Below, one piece after another: positions 35,706 through 47,890 of a stretch of 64,000 nucleotides of DNA. The stretch comes from Favolaschia claudopus (lineage: Eukaryota > Basidiomycota > Agaricomycetes > Agaricales > Mycenaceae), in the NCBI GenBank assembly GCA_037176885.1, contig JAWWNJ010000015.1, forward strand, positions 992,001 to 1,056,000, read 5' to 3'. Made by a program: the position numbers and the translations under genes. Numbering within the stretch: the stretch's first letter is position 1; each line of letters opens with the position of its first letter. The notes below the pieces were generated by a model. The model saw only the letters and a list, made by a program, of their open reading frames with translations. It was not told where the DNA came from and did no database searches.

Positions 35706-36989
35706 GAAATAAAGGAATTAAATCCCAAATCAAATCCCAAATATAATCCTAAACCACTATAAGATCGACATGCAAGGTTCGGGGTTCCAGTCCAGTATAG
35801 ACTGTGGCAATCCAACTATCCTAATACTCAAAATATACTAAACTTAAGCTTCCGTGATTGCTGACTTTGTACAGAGAATGACTATACGAATCCTATGTTG
35901 ACACAGGAAGTGTGGTTTTCAACAAAGGTTTGAGATGTAACTCTTCTCAAGAGGTTTAGGTGTTTTAGATGCTTGTAAAGCCGCTGATATATCTATCGCG
36001 AAAGATGTCTTATAACTGTTTCACCCGTCCGAATGCCAATAGTTCTTATAATTCCACGCGTAAGGTTCCCAAAATCCGATATTCACACGTACAATTCAAG
36101 ATATGATCCAACAGACAATATATATCGACAAAACAAACCAAAGAAAACAAATAAGCTTCCGGAGTTTGTCTCGAATGGAGTCCAACGTCTGGTTATTCAC
36201 GAAGCCAACACTGGCTTGATGCTCACAACGAGAGGAGGGAATCCACTAGAGCACCAGTACATAACACCATGCCTTTTATATCTTTCACTAATAAATAATA
36301 AGAGACCGAACAATTGACAAACGGGTATATGGTGAGAGAAATATAGGGCCCGCCATGCCCTCGCCCTATCCTTCCAGAACAGGAAATGGATCAAAAGTGC
36401 ATTGAATCCCACATTCTTATCCCAATCATTATGTTATGACAGTGGGCCGCTGCGGCCCAATCAATATTGCCCAAATTGGCACTAATGGCCTTGGTATCAT
36501 TGTCCCTCCTCGGACCGTGCTCCTTGATTGTAATATGGCAGCAGCCACCTCGGCATGACGTGTAGTTCCTTGTAGGAATATTCTACTTCCGCAAATCCCT
36601 CGCAATTGGTTTATAGAATTATTCGTGAAACCCTCTTGCCTCCAGGAAACACTCCTTCTGGCCTTTCGGCAGGTTTTTATAAGTCCCAAGTAATATCCCA
36701 CTTATTCTGCCTTTGGTCGGAACACAGGGCGACTCCCAATCCTGTTCCGGATGGTTAGAGACCTTTCGTGATAGGTCTGTTCTGGAATATTATAACTTCC
36801 ACGCTATACCAGCGCGGTCGTAGACAGTGTCAGACCTCCCACTAGTGTATAATCCTTTAACTGGCCGCTCAGGCAAATGCCAGTCCTCATACGAGCGTAT
36901 TCCCTTAATATTTGATGTATTACTCTTTTAATACAATAGCGCTTGGACCGAAAATGAATAAATTCAGCCCTGGCCAAATACCGGGTCTA
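35706..36989. other. gene-free stretch
   Basis: Low-GC sequence with short unrelated frames. A minus frame at 36197-36412 (NALLIHFLFWKDRARAWRAL) may be a retroelement scrap. Nothing firm. Confidence 0.35.
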
Positions 36990-37889
36990 TCAACGGAAGA
37001 ATGTGAGACGGGTCGTTTCGTTGTTCTTCGCTTTCCGTACGTCTTCATAAGGTGGGTTTTCAACGCAGTTTAGCCAGCGAAATTTGAACTCAGAGTTCAA
37101 TCTCTCGCGCCGGCCATGCCTCTGGACGAAGATTGCTGGAAACCAGTTCGTTTCGGAAGCATCCCATGAAGAATTGCCAGCAGCGGGCATAAGGACAAGC
37201 TTTCCTGGCCGGAATCTGGAATAAAAATCAGTTGAAGTTGACCGCAACAAAATCAAGAACTTACAACTGGCAATAGTCGCATGTAAAGGCCACTAAAGGG
37301 CTCTATCGGTGGTACCACTGAAATAGTTGTGGAGGCAGTTGATGTGCGCCCATCCATTGCATTGCTTGCACTGCACCAATTCCCGATGGTCAGCCTTCTC
37401 TACAGACGCCATTGTGCAGCCTTGGCAGCGAATCTGAGTCGAAACTTTGCAATCGTCGTCGGATACGACGACGACGACGACCGGTGGGGCCACAGGTGCG
37501 ATGGTCTCTTCTTCATCTTCATTGTCCGTGGAATCAAAGAGCATATCAAAGTCGTCGCCGTCATCTGACTGCGAGGTCAAAAATAGAGGGTGGTCGGGGA
37601 ATGGCATGTCAGTGTCCATCTCCACCGCTGGGGCTGGGGGAACACAGAAATCACAGGTAAACTCGAGTCCTCCCGCAGTACCCTCTGGTAAGACACAGCT
37701 GATATGGGACCAAAACCCACAGGTCGCGCAGTCCACCACTACCAGACGATCCTTCGCATCACCATTGGCCCCACATGACCTGCAGCGCTGATAGGTCTGG
37801 GATGAAAACACCCTGTGTTTTCTCAATTTTTGAACACGTTTAATATCAAATAATGCGTGTTTAGGATAAGGGAAAGCATAGGACATCAA
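36990..37889 (-). pseudogene. double PHD-finger protein with a frameshift in the second finger
   Basis: The first block (37889 side) carries CRSCGANGDAKDRLVVVDCA, TCGFWSHISC and FTCDFC, a complete Cys4-His-Cys3 PHD finger. After an acidic linker (DGDDFDMLFDSTDNEDEEE) a second finger reads CQGCTMA, then CKQCNGWAHINC, and then its last pair FTCDYC in another frame. The shift lies near 37300, between the His-x-x-Cys and the final Cys pair; one missing base would explain it. A GTAAGT donor at 37264 and an acceptor at 37216 then join CQL to FRPGKLVLMPAAGNS, a block with a PWWP/BAH-like beginning, ending at 36990. PHD fingers read histone tails, so a chromatin role is likely for an intact homologue. 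Confidence 0.55.
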
Positions 37890-39530
37890 CCGGAATATTA
37901 CTCAGAGGGCTAAACCGTGCCCGCGCTGTTAGCTAAATGGTGCGCGGAAAGATAGATTCGTCTACGACTTATAATTATCCAGAAAAGGATGAGTGTACAC
38001 AGTAGTCGAGGATATCAATTCCTCCTCTAAGTCTAACCGTCCTATCAACAGGACTGGGACCTAAGAAGACACCAAGGAACAAGGGATACTATTGGAGGGA
38101 TGTATCAGGCAGCGCGCCTGAACCAATATCAGGAATATCGGGTCGCGGAATGACGAACCGAGGGAATTCGAGTAGCGGCAGTAGGAATGCTGAAGATGCC
38201 AAAGAGCGAATCGTTGAAGGAACAATGATCTTGAAGAGGTTTCTCTGATAAGGGACGAATTAGAAGTCCTAGCGAGGACCGGTGTAGGACCCGTTGGATC
38301 TACAAATTCGAGGGGGACGCGGAGGGAGCGTGTAGCGAGTGAGCGGCAAGTTGTAAGGACCAAAAGGGTCCGAATGGTGTATTCGCGAGAGTGATTCAAG
38401 CCCACAGAGATCTGAGGGCTCTTATCCTCAACCCCTGAGAGATCTCCTGGGGCGTGCGGTCGAGCTGGAAGAGTTAGTATAGTCACTCTGTACTCACTCG
38501 ATGTAGAGCCTTAATCCTAAGTGCTTTATGACACCTTTGGACCCTAGGGCACGCAATGGAATGAGGAGAGGTAAGTAAGTGATAATCATTTCCCACGACT
38601 GTCTTAAGTACAGATATGGTACCTAAAGTCGATAAGCGCGTATGGCGCTTGAAATGATTATCTACAAGTAGACGAGGAAATTCAAGTAACATTTAAAGTA
38701 TTACAACCGCCGGTTGAACGACAGTATGAGTCGGTTGGGCGACTCACTAAAAAGTTTTAAGGATCCCTGTTACAACCGGAAGGACCTTACCTCGAGGCAA
38801 GTCTCATAGCAGGGTCCTCGAAAGGCTAGCCGCGATGAAAGGATAGAAGTTAGTATTCGAGTCAAGGATCGGGAGGATCCATCACGCACACGTGACCATC
38901 ACGAGGGATCGTCGTGATAAATGCGAAAACAAATCCTCGTGTACTTACACATTGCTCGCCCGTGCAATAATGATTTATAGGCGTGACTTAACAGCCTCGT
39001 CTGCTAAATAAGGATAATACACGTACTCAGACACGTAGGTAGATACCCAATCGAGATGTAAATATTTATTCGCGCGTAGTATATAAAGCCTGTAAATTAT
39101 TAGCTGGGCCCCAGTGGATTGCTCCCTCCTTGATTGTACGTGTAAGCTATCAGCCGCATGTTCAGTAAGAAGTGTTCACATCCAGTGGGACAACCCAGGG
39201 AACTTAACTAGTTTTCTGTTTTGTTTTCAATCCATAAATTGAACTTGTGATTTGATCAGAGAATTGTTAAACGCGTGAACTAAGAGAACTTGAACGGGAG
39301 ATCATATGCGTGAAACGGAATTCGAATTGTATAACATATATCCTTGGATTGAGGAATATAGTCAAATTGCCACAGTAGATATGATACTGGAACCCCGACT
39401 CGCACGCATAGCTGAAGGTGTGTGGATTTTGTTTGAAGGGATTTATTATCTCTAAGAATAAAGTTATACAGTAAACCCATAGCAAGCGTTTCAGCGCAAT
39501 GGGTGGGCCATCCCCATTGCCAAAGAAGCG
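37890..39530. other. gene-free stretch, possible LTR remnant
   Basis: No coding pattern. At 38930-39170 the sequence has a TATATAAAGCC box (about 39080) and a TGTTCACATCCAGTGGGACA segment that resembles the end of a Ty3-type LTR and a primer-binding region. No second LTR was found, so this is only a suggestion. Confidence 0.3.
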
Positions 39531-40822
39531 GCCTCGATCACCCCATATTGCTGTGTTTTTGCAAAATGTACCGGCCGTGGCCAGAAACCTTTTGCAAAAA
39601 GTTTCTTACCAAACGTGTTGCCTTTGTTTGCATTGAGGGTGTATGCCCGGCTTGACCGGCATCACCAGCCAGAAAGCATTCAGGCCGGCGGCCCTTTTGT
39701 TTTTCACTGTTTAGGTCATGATGGTATCTTGAGCCGGGCCCTGCCCGGCCCTCGGCAGCAAGATTGGCGCCAAATCAGCTCATTTGGCGCAGAATCAACC
39801 CGGTCAAGGAATGTAAGATTGATTGATGTGTAGTTACAAATCAAATAGATTAGATTAAGCGCCGGGGGCGCTTCCGGTACAAATACGGCGGCGGGGCGCA
39901 CGTATGGGCGTGGTAGCGGTGCACATGCGGGCGTGCGGTGCGCAAACACGACAATTGGGGTGGTTGGGATGGGCCACCACAAACGACGGTAGTGGCACAC
40001 GCGGGACGGGGTCAGCGGGTACGTTGTCTGCGCCGAGGTAGTCGGTGTCGGTGGGACGTGTATTGTGTATGTGAACGCGAGGTTCATTGATGTTGTTGCG
40101 GTTCGGACGCTGGAGCGAGCGACAGCGGTGTGTGCCTGGACAGCGGCGAGGTTGCAGGGGTAGTCGGTGTCGTTGGGGTGAAGACGCCAGAGCAGGCGAT
40201 GGCGTGGTGCGGGAGTATGGCCGCTGCATACAACCGAAAACCCGAGAACGCAAAACCCAAAGCCCGATAATCCCGAAATCGACAAATATTCATCGAACTA
40301 TTCAATATCCGATGGCAACGGAGACCGGCAGCCATCAGAAACGACTTTGATGGCTTGTTCAGACTCCGCCAAGCCGTGCCGTGATTTCATCAATTGTGCC
40401 GACTCTACCCAATATGTGCAAAAGCTTTTTGGCTACGGCCAGTATATTTTGTAAAAAAAACCACCAATATGGGCTGCCTCGATCGTCTCGATAGGTGGGA
40501 AACTGGCAGAGGACGCAGATGGGGCAGAGTCGGAGTCAGAGAGATCAATGAAAGTTCGGGGTTTGGAGACGATAGGGTTAAGTGCAACACGAGCACGCTT
40601 CTTGACAGGAGAGTGTGAAGTTGGAGCACGATAATCCGTGGATGACGACTTCCCATCCACAAGCCACCACCGGTCCCCGTTGGGTAGCACCTCAACGTCA
40701 GAACGATTGAAGTTGCACGATGTCGGAATACCAGTGTGGCTACTAGACCGTGTCTGCTCTCTCCATCTGGGAATTTCGGAAATATTTACCTGCTTCCTTG
40801 CCGCCCTCAAGCTGATACACAA
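39491..40822 (-). pseudogene. reading frame interrupted by a Mutator-like element
   Basis: A minus-strand frame runs from an ATG at 40822 (MCISLRAARKQV), through DVEVLPNGDRWWLVDGKSSS, a basic SPVKKRARV and an acidic FIDLSDSDSAPS, to the element boundary at 40476. Removing the element and one copy of its 9-bp duplication lets the frame continue for about 15 codons to a TGA at 39491. This makes it likely that the element landed in the 3' end of a coding exon. The basic patch suggests a nuclear protein; no family is recognised. Confidence 0.45.
39540..40475. mobile_element. Mutator-like non-autonomous element, 936 bp, 9-bp target duplication
   Basis: GCCTCGATC is duplicated exactly at 39531-39539 and 40476-40484. 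Immediately inside lie inverted ends ACCCCATATTGCTG (left) and AGCCCATATTGGTG (right, read inward). Similarity continues for about 65 bp, including TGCAAAATGTACCGGCCGTGGCC versus TACAAAATATACTGGCCGTAGCC. A 9-bp duplication with long TIRs is diagnostic of the Mutator superfamily. The interior is GC-rich and has no transposase. Arms about 80 percent identical suggest some age. Confidence 0.82.
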
Positions 40823-40861
40823 CCGTGTTGAAGTCTGGGATTTAGTCCCGTTCGCACTATC

Positions 40862-40946
40862 GGCAGAATAGCTCAGTTGGATACCTTCGGGTTAGAGCAT
40901 CTCACATGACATGAGAAGGTCGCAGGTTCGAATCCTGCTTCAGCCA
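40862..40946 (+). tRNA. tRNA-like sequence, elongator-Met type, with D-loop insertion (pseudo-tRNA)
   Basis: The acceptor arm GGCAGAA/TTCAGCC pairs at six of seven positions. The D-stem GCTC/GAGC, the anticodon stem TCTCA/TGAGA and the T-arm GCAGGTTCGAATCCTGC are perfect, and a TTTT Pol III terminator follows directly. Two things are wrong: the D-loop carries about 11 extra bases (ATACCTTCGGG), and the anticodon loop reads CATGACA, lacking the U33 required in every functional tRNA. The body otherwise resembles fungal elongator tRNA-Met. It is probably a transcribable pseudogene or an insertion-mutated copy; the position next to a retroelement fragment fits retro-derived origin. Confidence 0.6.
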
Positions 40947-40986
40947 TTTTCCCAACGCGGAAGGAACATCATACCAGGCCTTCACC

Positions 40987-41446
40987 ATGTATAAACGTGT
41001 CGACAAAAAGGTACAACCTGTTTCAACTATGTTTTCACCTGATTACGCAGTACAGCGAAGCATTCCAGAAGATCCCCTTCTTACCTTACCACCACTACCA
41101 ACTCATTCCACCGAATTCAAAGAAGGAAATCAACTTAGTCGAGAACGTATGGAATCCTTGGAAATCAACAAAGCTGGGTTCCTCATGCCTACAGAAGAGC
41201 GAGCAACTTTCCAATGGATTATGTGTACCAACGAGGAAGCTGTTGCCTTTGAAGATTCCGAACGAGGTACTTTCAAGGAAACGTACTTCATATCGCTCTC
41301 AGTGGTTTTGTGTTCTCAAGAAGAATGGAAAATTGCGAATCGTTCATGATCTGCAGCCACTTAACAAAGTTACCGTACGTGATGCGGGCATGCTTCCAAT
41401 CATTGATGACTTCGTGGAAGGATTTGCGGGATTATTCCGTCTTTGA
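40987..41446 (+). pseudogene. Ty3-type retrotransposon fragment (start of reverse transcriptase)
   Basis: The first block reads YKRVDKKVQPVSTMF and LTLPPLPTHSTEFKEG, the linker before Ty3-type reverse transcriptase. After a frame change come WFCVLKKNGKLRIVHDLQPL, NKVTVRDAGMLPI and IDDFVEGFAG, the conserved fingers-domain motifs. The sequence breaks off before the palm motif YxDD, and RNase H and integrase are absent. At least one frameshift separates the two blocks. A dead fragment. Confidence 0.8.
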
Positions 41447-41449
41447 TGC

Positions 41450-42090
41450 ACACCAAATGGATCCCGAGAGTCGAGCTCGGTGGTTCCGTATCAAAACAAA
41501 TGGAATATCCACTTACCTAGATCTTGACAGCACCGTAAAGCAGCAAGTTGACGCCTTCATCGTGACTGAGTGTTAGACAGAGGAGCAGAGTGTTCGTCTC
41601 CCCCTTGTTTATCAGCAAAAACCAATAGCGAGAAGGAATGAGGCTGAAGATGGGTTAGTTGTGCCAGTGCGGCGTTGGATAAGTATAAACAGTGCGTGCT
41701 GGTCTCTTCCTCCCTTGCACTCGCTGACTTTTTCTCTTTCCAGCTGTTGACACCCCCTCTCCACCTCTGCACCTGCCGTTTTGTTACCAGCGCCGTGCCA
41801 CACTTTGTTCTCACCAACCAACCGCCGGCTTCGGCCTCAACTATGGAAGTCTTCTTCAACGCCACAGGCGGCCAATACGGTCATGTTGTACCTCTCAAGC
41901 GCAAACAGTCAAAACAGCGTGCAGGCTCTACGCTGAGTTACAAAGAGACTGGACAAAACTAGACCCGGTATGTTCTGCCTGCTCGGTTACTCGTTCTCTT
42001 TATAAACTGAATGGTAATTCTAGTAGCTGTATTTCTTTAGCGACGTAGCTTCTGTAGGAATACTATTACCTTCCCCGTTGACCAACTGTT
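41450..42090. other. gene-free stretch
   Basis: A short plus-strand frame at 41843-41962 (MEVFFNATGGQYGHVVPLKR) is too small to judge. Nothing else is seen. Confidence 0.35.
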
Positions 42091-42094
42091 GACA

Positions 42095-42440
42095 ATGAGC
42101 CGTGAGTTGGCGAGGTGCACCTGCAGGTACTACCTGGAGGTACACCTCAGGCTGTACTCTGGGGTATGCCTAAAAGGGCTCCATTTAGACGAGCATTTAG
42201 AAAAATAAAATGTGCCACTTTTGGGCTTATCTAAAACAGGAACCAAATGGTACCCATTTGGGACGCCCTTGGGCGTTGCCTAAATGCTGCCCTTTGAGAG
42301 CGTCTGAAAGGCGTCCCAGTTGCTTTGCTTTGCCTAAAAGCGACCCCAAATTTCGCCAATTCGGGACGCCTTTTGACAATGGCTCAAAGGACCTCCTTTG
42401 AGGCCGCCTAGAACTTCTGCCAAAGCGTCACTTGAATGGG
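42095..42440. repeat. array of short words GCCTAAA / GGGACGCC / CTTTGAG
   Basis: The stretch is built from recurring short words in both orientations (TGCCTAAA three times, GGGACGCC twice, and CAAAGG/CCTTTG several times). The composition resembles subterminal repeats of DNA transposons, but no terminal inverted repeat was found. Confidence 0.4.
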
Positions 42441-43599
42441 CTCCTTTGCCTCTGCTCTAATATGTACAGTAAATCCAGGCATTTTGTGTATCTTTTAGTA
42501 CAAAATAAATGTTTTCCTTTACTGTCGTTACAAATGTTATACTAAATTGAGCCCATTTGAGGGGTGTTTTGGACTACATCAAAATTTTGCGGTGTGAGTA
42601 ACACTGGCATCAGTGATCATGGACCAGTACAGGATACTATTGACAACCACAAGTGCTCTATGGCTTGCCAATCAATGGACCTGGTGTCAATGGCTTCCCT
42701 CAAGATGACTTTCAAGGCAGCTGAAGATGCTTTGGACGACATGGAGACCAGCAGTGGTAGCAAGAGCAAGGAGGGAGACAAGGGAGAAAGGACCCTATAT
42801 CTGGGTATATTGTACGACAAGAGGAGGCGAAGACTATGGTTACTAGCGACCAACCCCATGATGGTGCTTGAGCAAATTGTTCTTCGCATATATCATTGTC
42901 TTCGTCGTCTCAATATTCACATAGTTTTTGTGGTTTTTTTATAGCACTGGCCTCTTGTGCTTTTTTTAACATGAATTCATTTCTCATTGAAGATAAAAGA
43001 GACAGAAATTGTACATTTGAAGAGAGTGTACTAAGTGAAAACAATGCCTTACCTAAGACATTGTGGATATCAAAGAGAACTATTCCCTCAGCCTATGGGG
43101 AGTGGCGCAAGTCAGAGGCCGGTTGGCAATTGAGGGTATTTTTGTGACACGGTTTGTTTGCAAATTCAGTTCTTTTCCTTCTCTGATTCCCTGCACAGTT
43201 GAGCCACCCGTACTGCACTACCTGACCATTTCGATGATGAATTCGACTGGTGGTTTGTTGGCAACAAGAAACCGAAGAAACATCGCACACATCTCTTTGC
43301 GCTAGGACCCTGGCATCAAGAGCACTCTGACGGGCACGAGAAACACGGAGAACAAGCTTGGTAATAGGATTCATCTCCCAATCTATGTTTCCAAAGATCA
43401 ATATGCTGCATGGCCTTGTCCTCATGCCAAATGTTCAGAATGCGCAGGCAATTGCGCACTACTATCTTGATCTCATCGAAGGTAGAGGATGTGAGTCTTT
43501 TCTCATGGTCACAGATACACTTGAATAGACTGTTCACACTTTGCTAATAGGCAGGATCCAGCTTACTGTCGATGGTGGAACAGAATGCACCGAGATGCT

Positions 43600-43862
43600 C
43601 AAGATCCACGAGACCCTCAGGTATTGCCAGCCAACAACTATCCTAAACTCCTGCTGATTGATTGGTGGACAGAGCAGATGCAGCACTCAAGTTTGTGCCT
43701 CCATCGTGGCCTTACTCCGTTTCTCTTCCAAGTACAGACAACACACCCATAGAATCATTCTGGCATTGGAAACACAATGGAGAGGGCAGATCTATCCGCT
43801 ACACGCTCAAAGAAGGAGTAGATGAGGGTTTTTATCTACCCAATGACTACATTCATTGGTGA
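43600..43862 (+). pseudogene. fragment resembling the C-terminal part of integrase-core proteins
   Basis: The frame reads DAALKFVPPSWPYSVSLPST, then DNTPIESFWHWKHNGEGRSI, then GFYLPNDYIHW and a stop. The TPIESFW-W motif followed by a YLPND-IH segment resembles the C-terminal region of integrase-core-domain proteins common in Agaricomycetes. Only this piece is preserved. Assignment is from pattern memory and tentative. Confidence 0.35.
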
Positions 43863-43869
43863 GGATATC

Positions 43870-46800
43870 TTCGCTCCTTGCTTTTTCAGTTAGATAATGA
43901 GATAATACCGAACATTCAGCTAAACCTTTTATTGGATCTGTGCACCTTTCATCCAACACAGGCTCGACATTTATCGGGACTACTGTGTCCACTTACAGAT
44001 TTGTCTCTCCCCTTCCAGCAGGCAGCAGATAGAGCATATGTTGATCTTTGGGGGAGATTTCTTGGGCACAGGCTGCTTTCAGAGGATGGGCTTCTAAGGG
44101 GAGGGCACTAAGGAGGTCCGAGTACACAGTTTTTTGTCTGCTGCTGGTGCGCACCAATTTTTTAGCTGAATTTGCAGTCGGTAGTACCCAAGAGTCAACG
44201 TCAATGACCTCTGGTGGAGGTGGATTCTAGGCATCGATAACTTCACCGGTGGTAGAGCTATTGATCTTGGTGGGCAACAAAGGCGACATGGAGAGAGATG
44301 GCAAATGAGGATAGTTTGACAGTTTCTGTCACTCTGCTCATCTTCGCGCTATCTTGCACTTTGTTCTCGTACTGCTGGCTTGCACGAAAGATGCCTGGAT
44401 AGCGAGAGGAAAACTGTTCATGGATTACGGGAAGGCCAATCTGGGGCGTGATGCACTCAAAATCAAGGATGTAGAATATCTGCCCTTTGCTCGACAGCGT
44501 CAAGGGCAGACGTTTGATGAGGGTCCTCATGGGGCGCCGTTAGCGAACACTGTGGCGCGCAGATAGCGAAACGGTGTCCTCAATAATTGATTCTCTGTGG
44601 CTGGAACAGTGTTGGGTGCACCCGCATAAAGCAAGTGTGAAATTACCTCCTCCAATTCGAATTGCACATGCATTACTCGGCTGAGCGTATCCGCAATCGC
44701 CTGGAACCCGTGGTTGTAGAATCCTGTGGCAGATTTGGAAACGAGCAAACTCCGCGACCATAAGAAGGGCGCAAGGATGGGGGGGAGGATAGTTGAGTAC
44801 CGAAGCTTGTTGTACGATGTGACAATCACTAGCAAGAGCGATAAGACGATCCCCAAACTCAAGAATCCGACGAGTGTTGGTGAGTCCAAGGATTGGGCGA
44901 CGCGAATCATATTGACGGCCGCACAGTGTTCGGGTCCTTGGTCACTGGCTGAACGGGTGTTCCTCGTCACCATCGTGGAGCGGAATTAAGACCGGATTTG
45001 CGTCAATTCGACGAAGGTGAAGTCCCACCTTGGTCGTGACAGTGTCCATTCCACCTCCATTGCGTCGTCACAACTTGCCAGCACCACCTCCTCGTCCTCT
45101 TCTTTGATGTCTTTTACGCTGTTTACCATGTCAAAGATCCGTTCAATCTCTCGACAACAAAAAACATACGGTCCAGGGGCCGCGTCAGGAATTGGATGGG
45201 GCGATGGGGACAACAGAAAGGCAATGGCGCGTGGTCGGGTTTGGCAGTCACTGCATTTTTGCTTGCAAGTCCGTTCTTTGTTTTTTGTACGAGGTTGAGC
45301 TCATTGACAACAAAGACTCTCCGGACAATTATGCCAGCAGGGACCTACCCAAGAGAGGCGCAGCAATCTTTGTAGATGTTCAGGCGATATTTTATCAGTA
45401 TGTCAAGGATGAACAAGTGAATTTACAATGTACTTACACCCCATTGGCCACCTTATGCACGGATGTGGGCGGCTCCCGTCCAAACCTGGCCTCATCCTAT
45501 GTGTGCGATTGAAATGCGCTGTCTGCTAGTGAAGTGTTCAATCTTGTGTTTCAGGGCTCCTCCTCAAAGAACAGCCATGTCGCCCCCACGAAACCTGCTT
45601 CTTACCCTGATCTCTTGTAAGCGCAGCTCACCTCCCTCAAACTCCCCCAGCAACGTTAGAGATGCCCAGCGGTTGAATGGGTCGGACTTATCAATGTGGG
45701 TGCCTTTTTTTTGGTAGATAAACTTATGGCCTTCCACCTTGAGTCTGTCACCCTTCAACAGCACCTTGAACCACTTGTGCTTGTTGCTAAGGGCCGGACA
45801 CAATTTGCAAGTGGTGTTGTAGAAAACAGGATCAAAGTGGTATACACGTCAAAGTGTAGCTCCTTGCATATTGTGATGCTTTGCATGAACTGGTTGCAGG
45901 TGTCGCTAATGAGGTCGTGAGAAGGTTGGAAGTGATTCTAGCGAAGGTAAGGCTACATTGTCATGTCTATGAATGGGAAACTGACCGGATGCCCAATTTG
46001 TGACCACCCAGGCACAACTTTCAAGATACCCAGCACATAACCGTCAATTTGCAGGAATCCATGCTTGATCTTGTCCGGAACATTAAAAGCTGTTGAAGGG
46101 AACAACGGCTGATTATAAGGTGAGTGATGACTTACTATTCTTCTCAGCTTTCTTTACTAACTTCTTACATGATGCCCTTGCAGATGGATGCAGTGAGTGG
46201 GGCATTGTTTGCAGGTAGAGCCATAGCTTTCTCATGAGCCTGCAGCCAAGACGACAGGGAAGACTGAGACTGGTGGTAACGGTAATGTAGAATGTGTCGC
46301 AATCTTGGTGGTGATATGTTCGGAACTCTGTTGACACTCAAATCCACAAGTGGCTTTCTCCACCATGTTGTACGCACTCTCCTCCTCAGAGTGTGGCACC
46401 ACCAGAGGTGAAGATTGAAGACAGTGTGTTTAAAGACCTACATTTATTTCTTCTGCGCTGTCGTCCTCAAAATTTTGGCTTCGCACTCTTCTTGCCGGCT
46501 TCCTTCTTACTGCCTTTCTTCTTACCCTCTACGACACGTTGACTGTGCAGTGACAATGTGGCTCTCTCTTGATAAGAGGTCTCCCTGATTGGCCCTGGGT
46601 CCATACCGGGACCTGGAAACTTCCCTCAGCAGGCATGAGCAAGTTGTCTCCCTGTACCATCATAAGGTGTTTGGGTGTCGGTTGTGGGAATGCGGCGGGT
46701 TGAGGTCCATGGCAGCGAAGTTGAGTATATCTGACCGCGTTCGGTGGAAGGCAGCATGACTGTGACTCTTCCCTCAACTTCCTTTACGATCAGTGTCTTC

Positions 46801-47458
46801 GCATACTATGGATGAACTTGACAACACAGAAGAAGACAATGGAATTGATGATGTGGGACAACTGCTCGTCGTATTCATGCAGCTGTATTGTTCTCATTCT
46901 CGCAGTACATGTCGAGTTCAGCGGCTTCCTCCTGCGAATCAGAGACTTTCTTAAGGGCCTGGTGGAGGGTGTGAACGGCTGCAACATATGTGTTGACCTT
47001 GTTTAGAACTTTCACATCGCGTCCCCCGCAACATGAGTATATCATGATATGTGCGCTCTATCTCGCAGTTTCTCGCAATGGGATGGTTTTCAACATATCG
47101 GACACTGGGCTCGTGATATTAAGAATTTCCCCACTTTTCTCATCCCTACTACTCACTGCTGTACTTCCATGACTCTCAGCGGCTGATTGACTAGATACAG
47201 CCTTGTATACTCTGTATGTAGTATTTATATGGACTCTTTTATGTATGCTCCTCAGACATTGTTACGCTCTGAACAAGGTATTTCTTCCCTTACTTATTTA
47301 TGTGCTCATTACTCATGTATATTAATGTTGTTACACCCTTCAAGTCTACCTCTTCTCCAGTTGACATTGTTTTCTGGGTTGTGCTGGAACAGTGGAAGTC
47401 TTTCGCTTTGTTCCGGAACCAGCCAGTGCAGGTAGCTTTTTGAGTGTCTTCATTGTGT
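43870..47458. other. long stretch without recognisable genes
   Basis: Many short frames on both strands, several with near-coding composition (for example 45294-45512 plus, RDLPKRGAAIFVDVQAIFYQ), but none with a recognisable motif or a clean splice model. Probably decayed mobile-element sequence. Confidence 0.35.
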
Positions 47459-47890
47459 CTACGCACACATTTGAAGAACCCGTTCCAAATTCTTCGCCAC
47501 ACGAACAACAATGAAATCTGACGTGATAGCAAGGGCTGCTTTCAAGGTGAACGGCTCGAAAACTGACTCTAGAGATTCTGGGGAGTGTTGTGTTTTTGTC
47601 ATGCTTAGTTTGCAAAAGCATCCCTTTCCAATATTGGGTATGACTGTTCCACAAGAAGCTACTCTGTTGTAGCACATTGCGTCTGCAGCCTCTGGGATAA
47701 GTATCTCATCCTCAGACCAATAAAGCACATTGACAAATTCTTCAAATTTGGATGACAAGCGGACTGCACAGACCTCTGATATCCTCGCTATCTGTTTGAT
47801 CAACAGAGGCGCTGTACTGCAATGTCTCATCAGGAAAAATCTACTTTGGTAAATTGCCTCTAAATTGGGGTAATTTTTCTCACATTCCAA
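47459..47890 (-). CDS. open frame of 143 aa, unrecognised
   Basis: An uninterrupted minus-strand frame with protein-like composition (IKQIARISEVCAVRLSSKFE, then LYWSEDEILIPEAADAMCYN). No motif is recognised and no flanking exon was found. It could be an exon of a decayed gene. Confidence 0.3.
   Translation of the reverse strand: MECEKNYPNLEAIYQSRFFLMRHCSTAPLLIKQIARISEVCAVRLSSKFEEFVNVLYWSEDEILIPEAADAMCYNRVASCGTVIPNIGKGCFCKLSMTKTQHSPESLESVFEPFTLKAALAITSDFIVVRVAKNLERVLQMCA

Noticed and set aside
35775..35815. GGGGTTCCAGTCC, B-box-like
   Set aside because: No A-box at the right distance and no pairing arms.
38061..38486. 141-codon minus frame
   Set aside because: No recognisable motif, and the surrounding sequence looks like decayed retroelement non-coding DNA; kept only as a gene-free stretch.
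39716..40335. several overlapping minus frames over 80 codons
   Set aside because: They lie inside the Mutator-like element's GC-rich interior, overlap in all three frames and contain no transposase motif.
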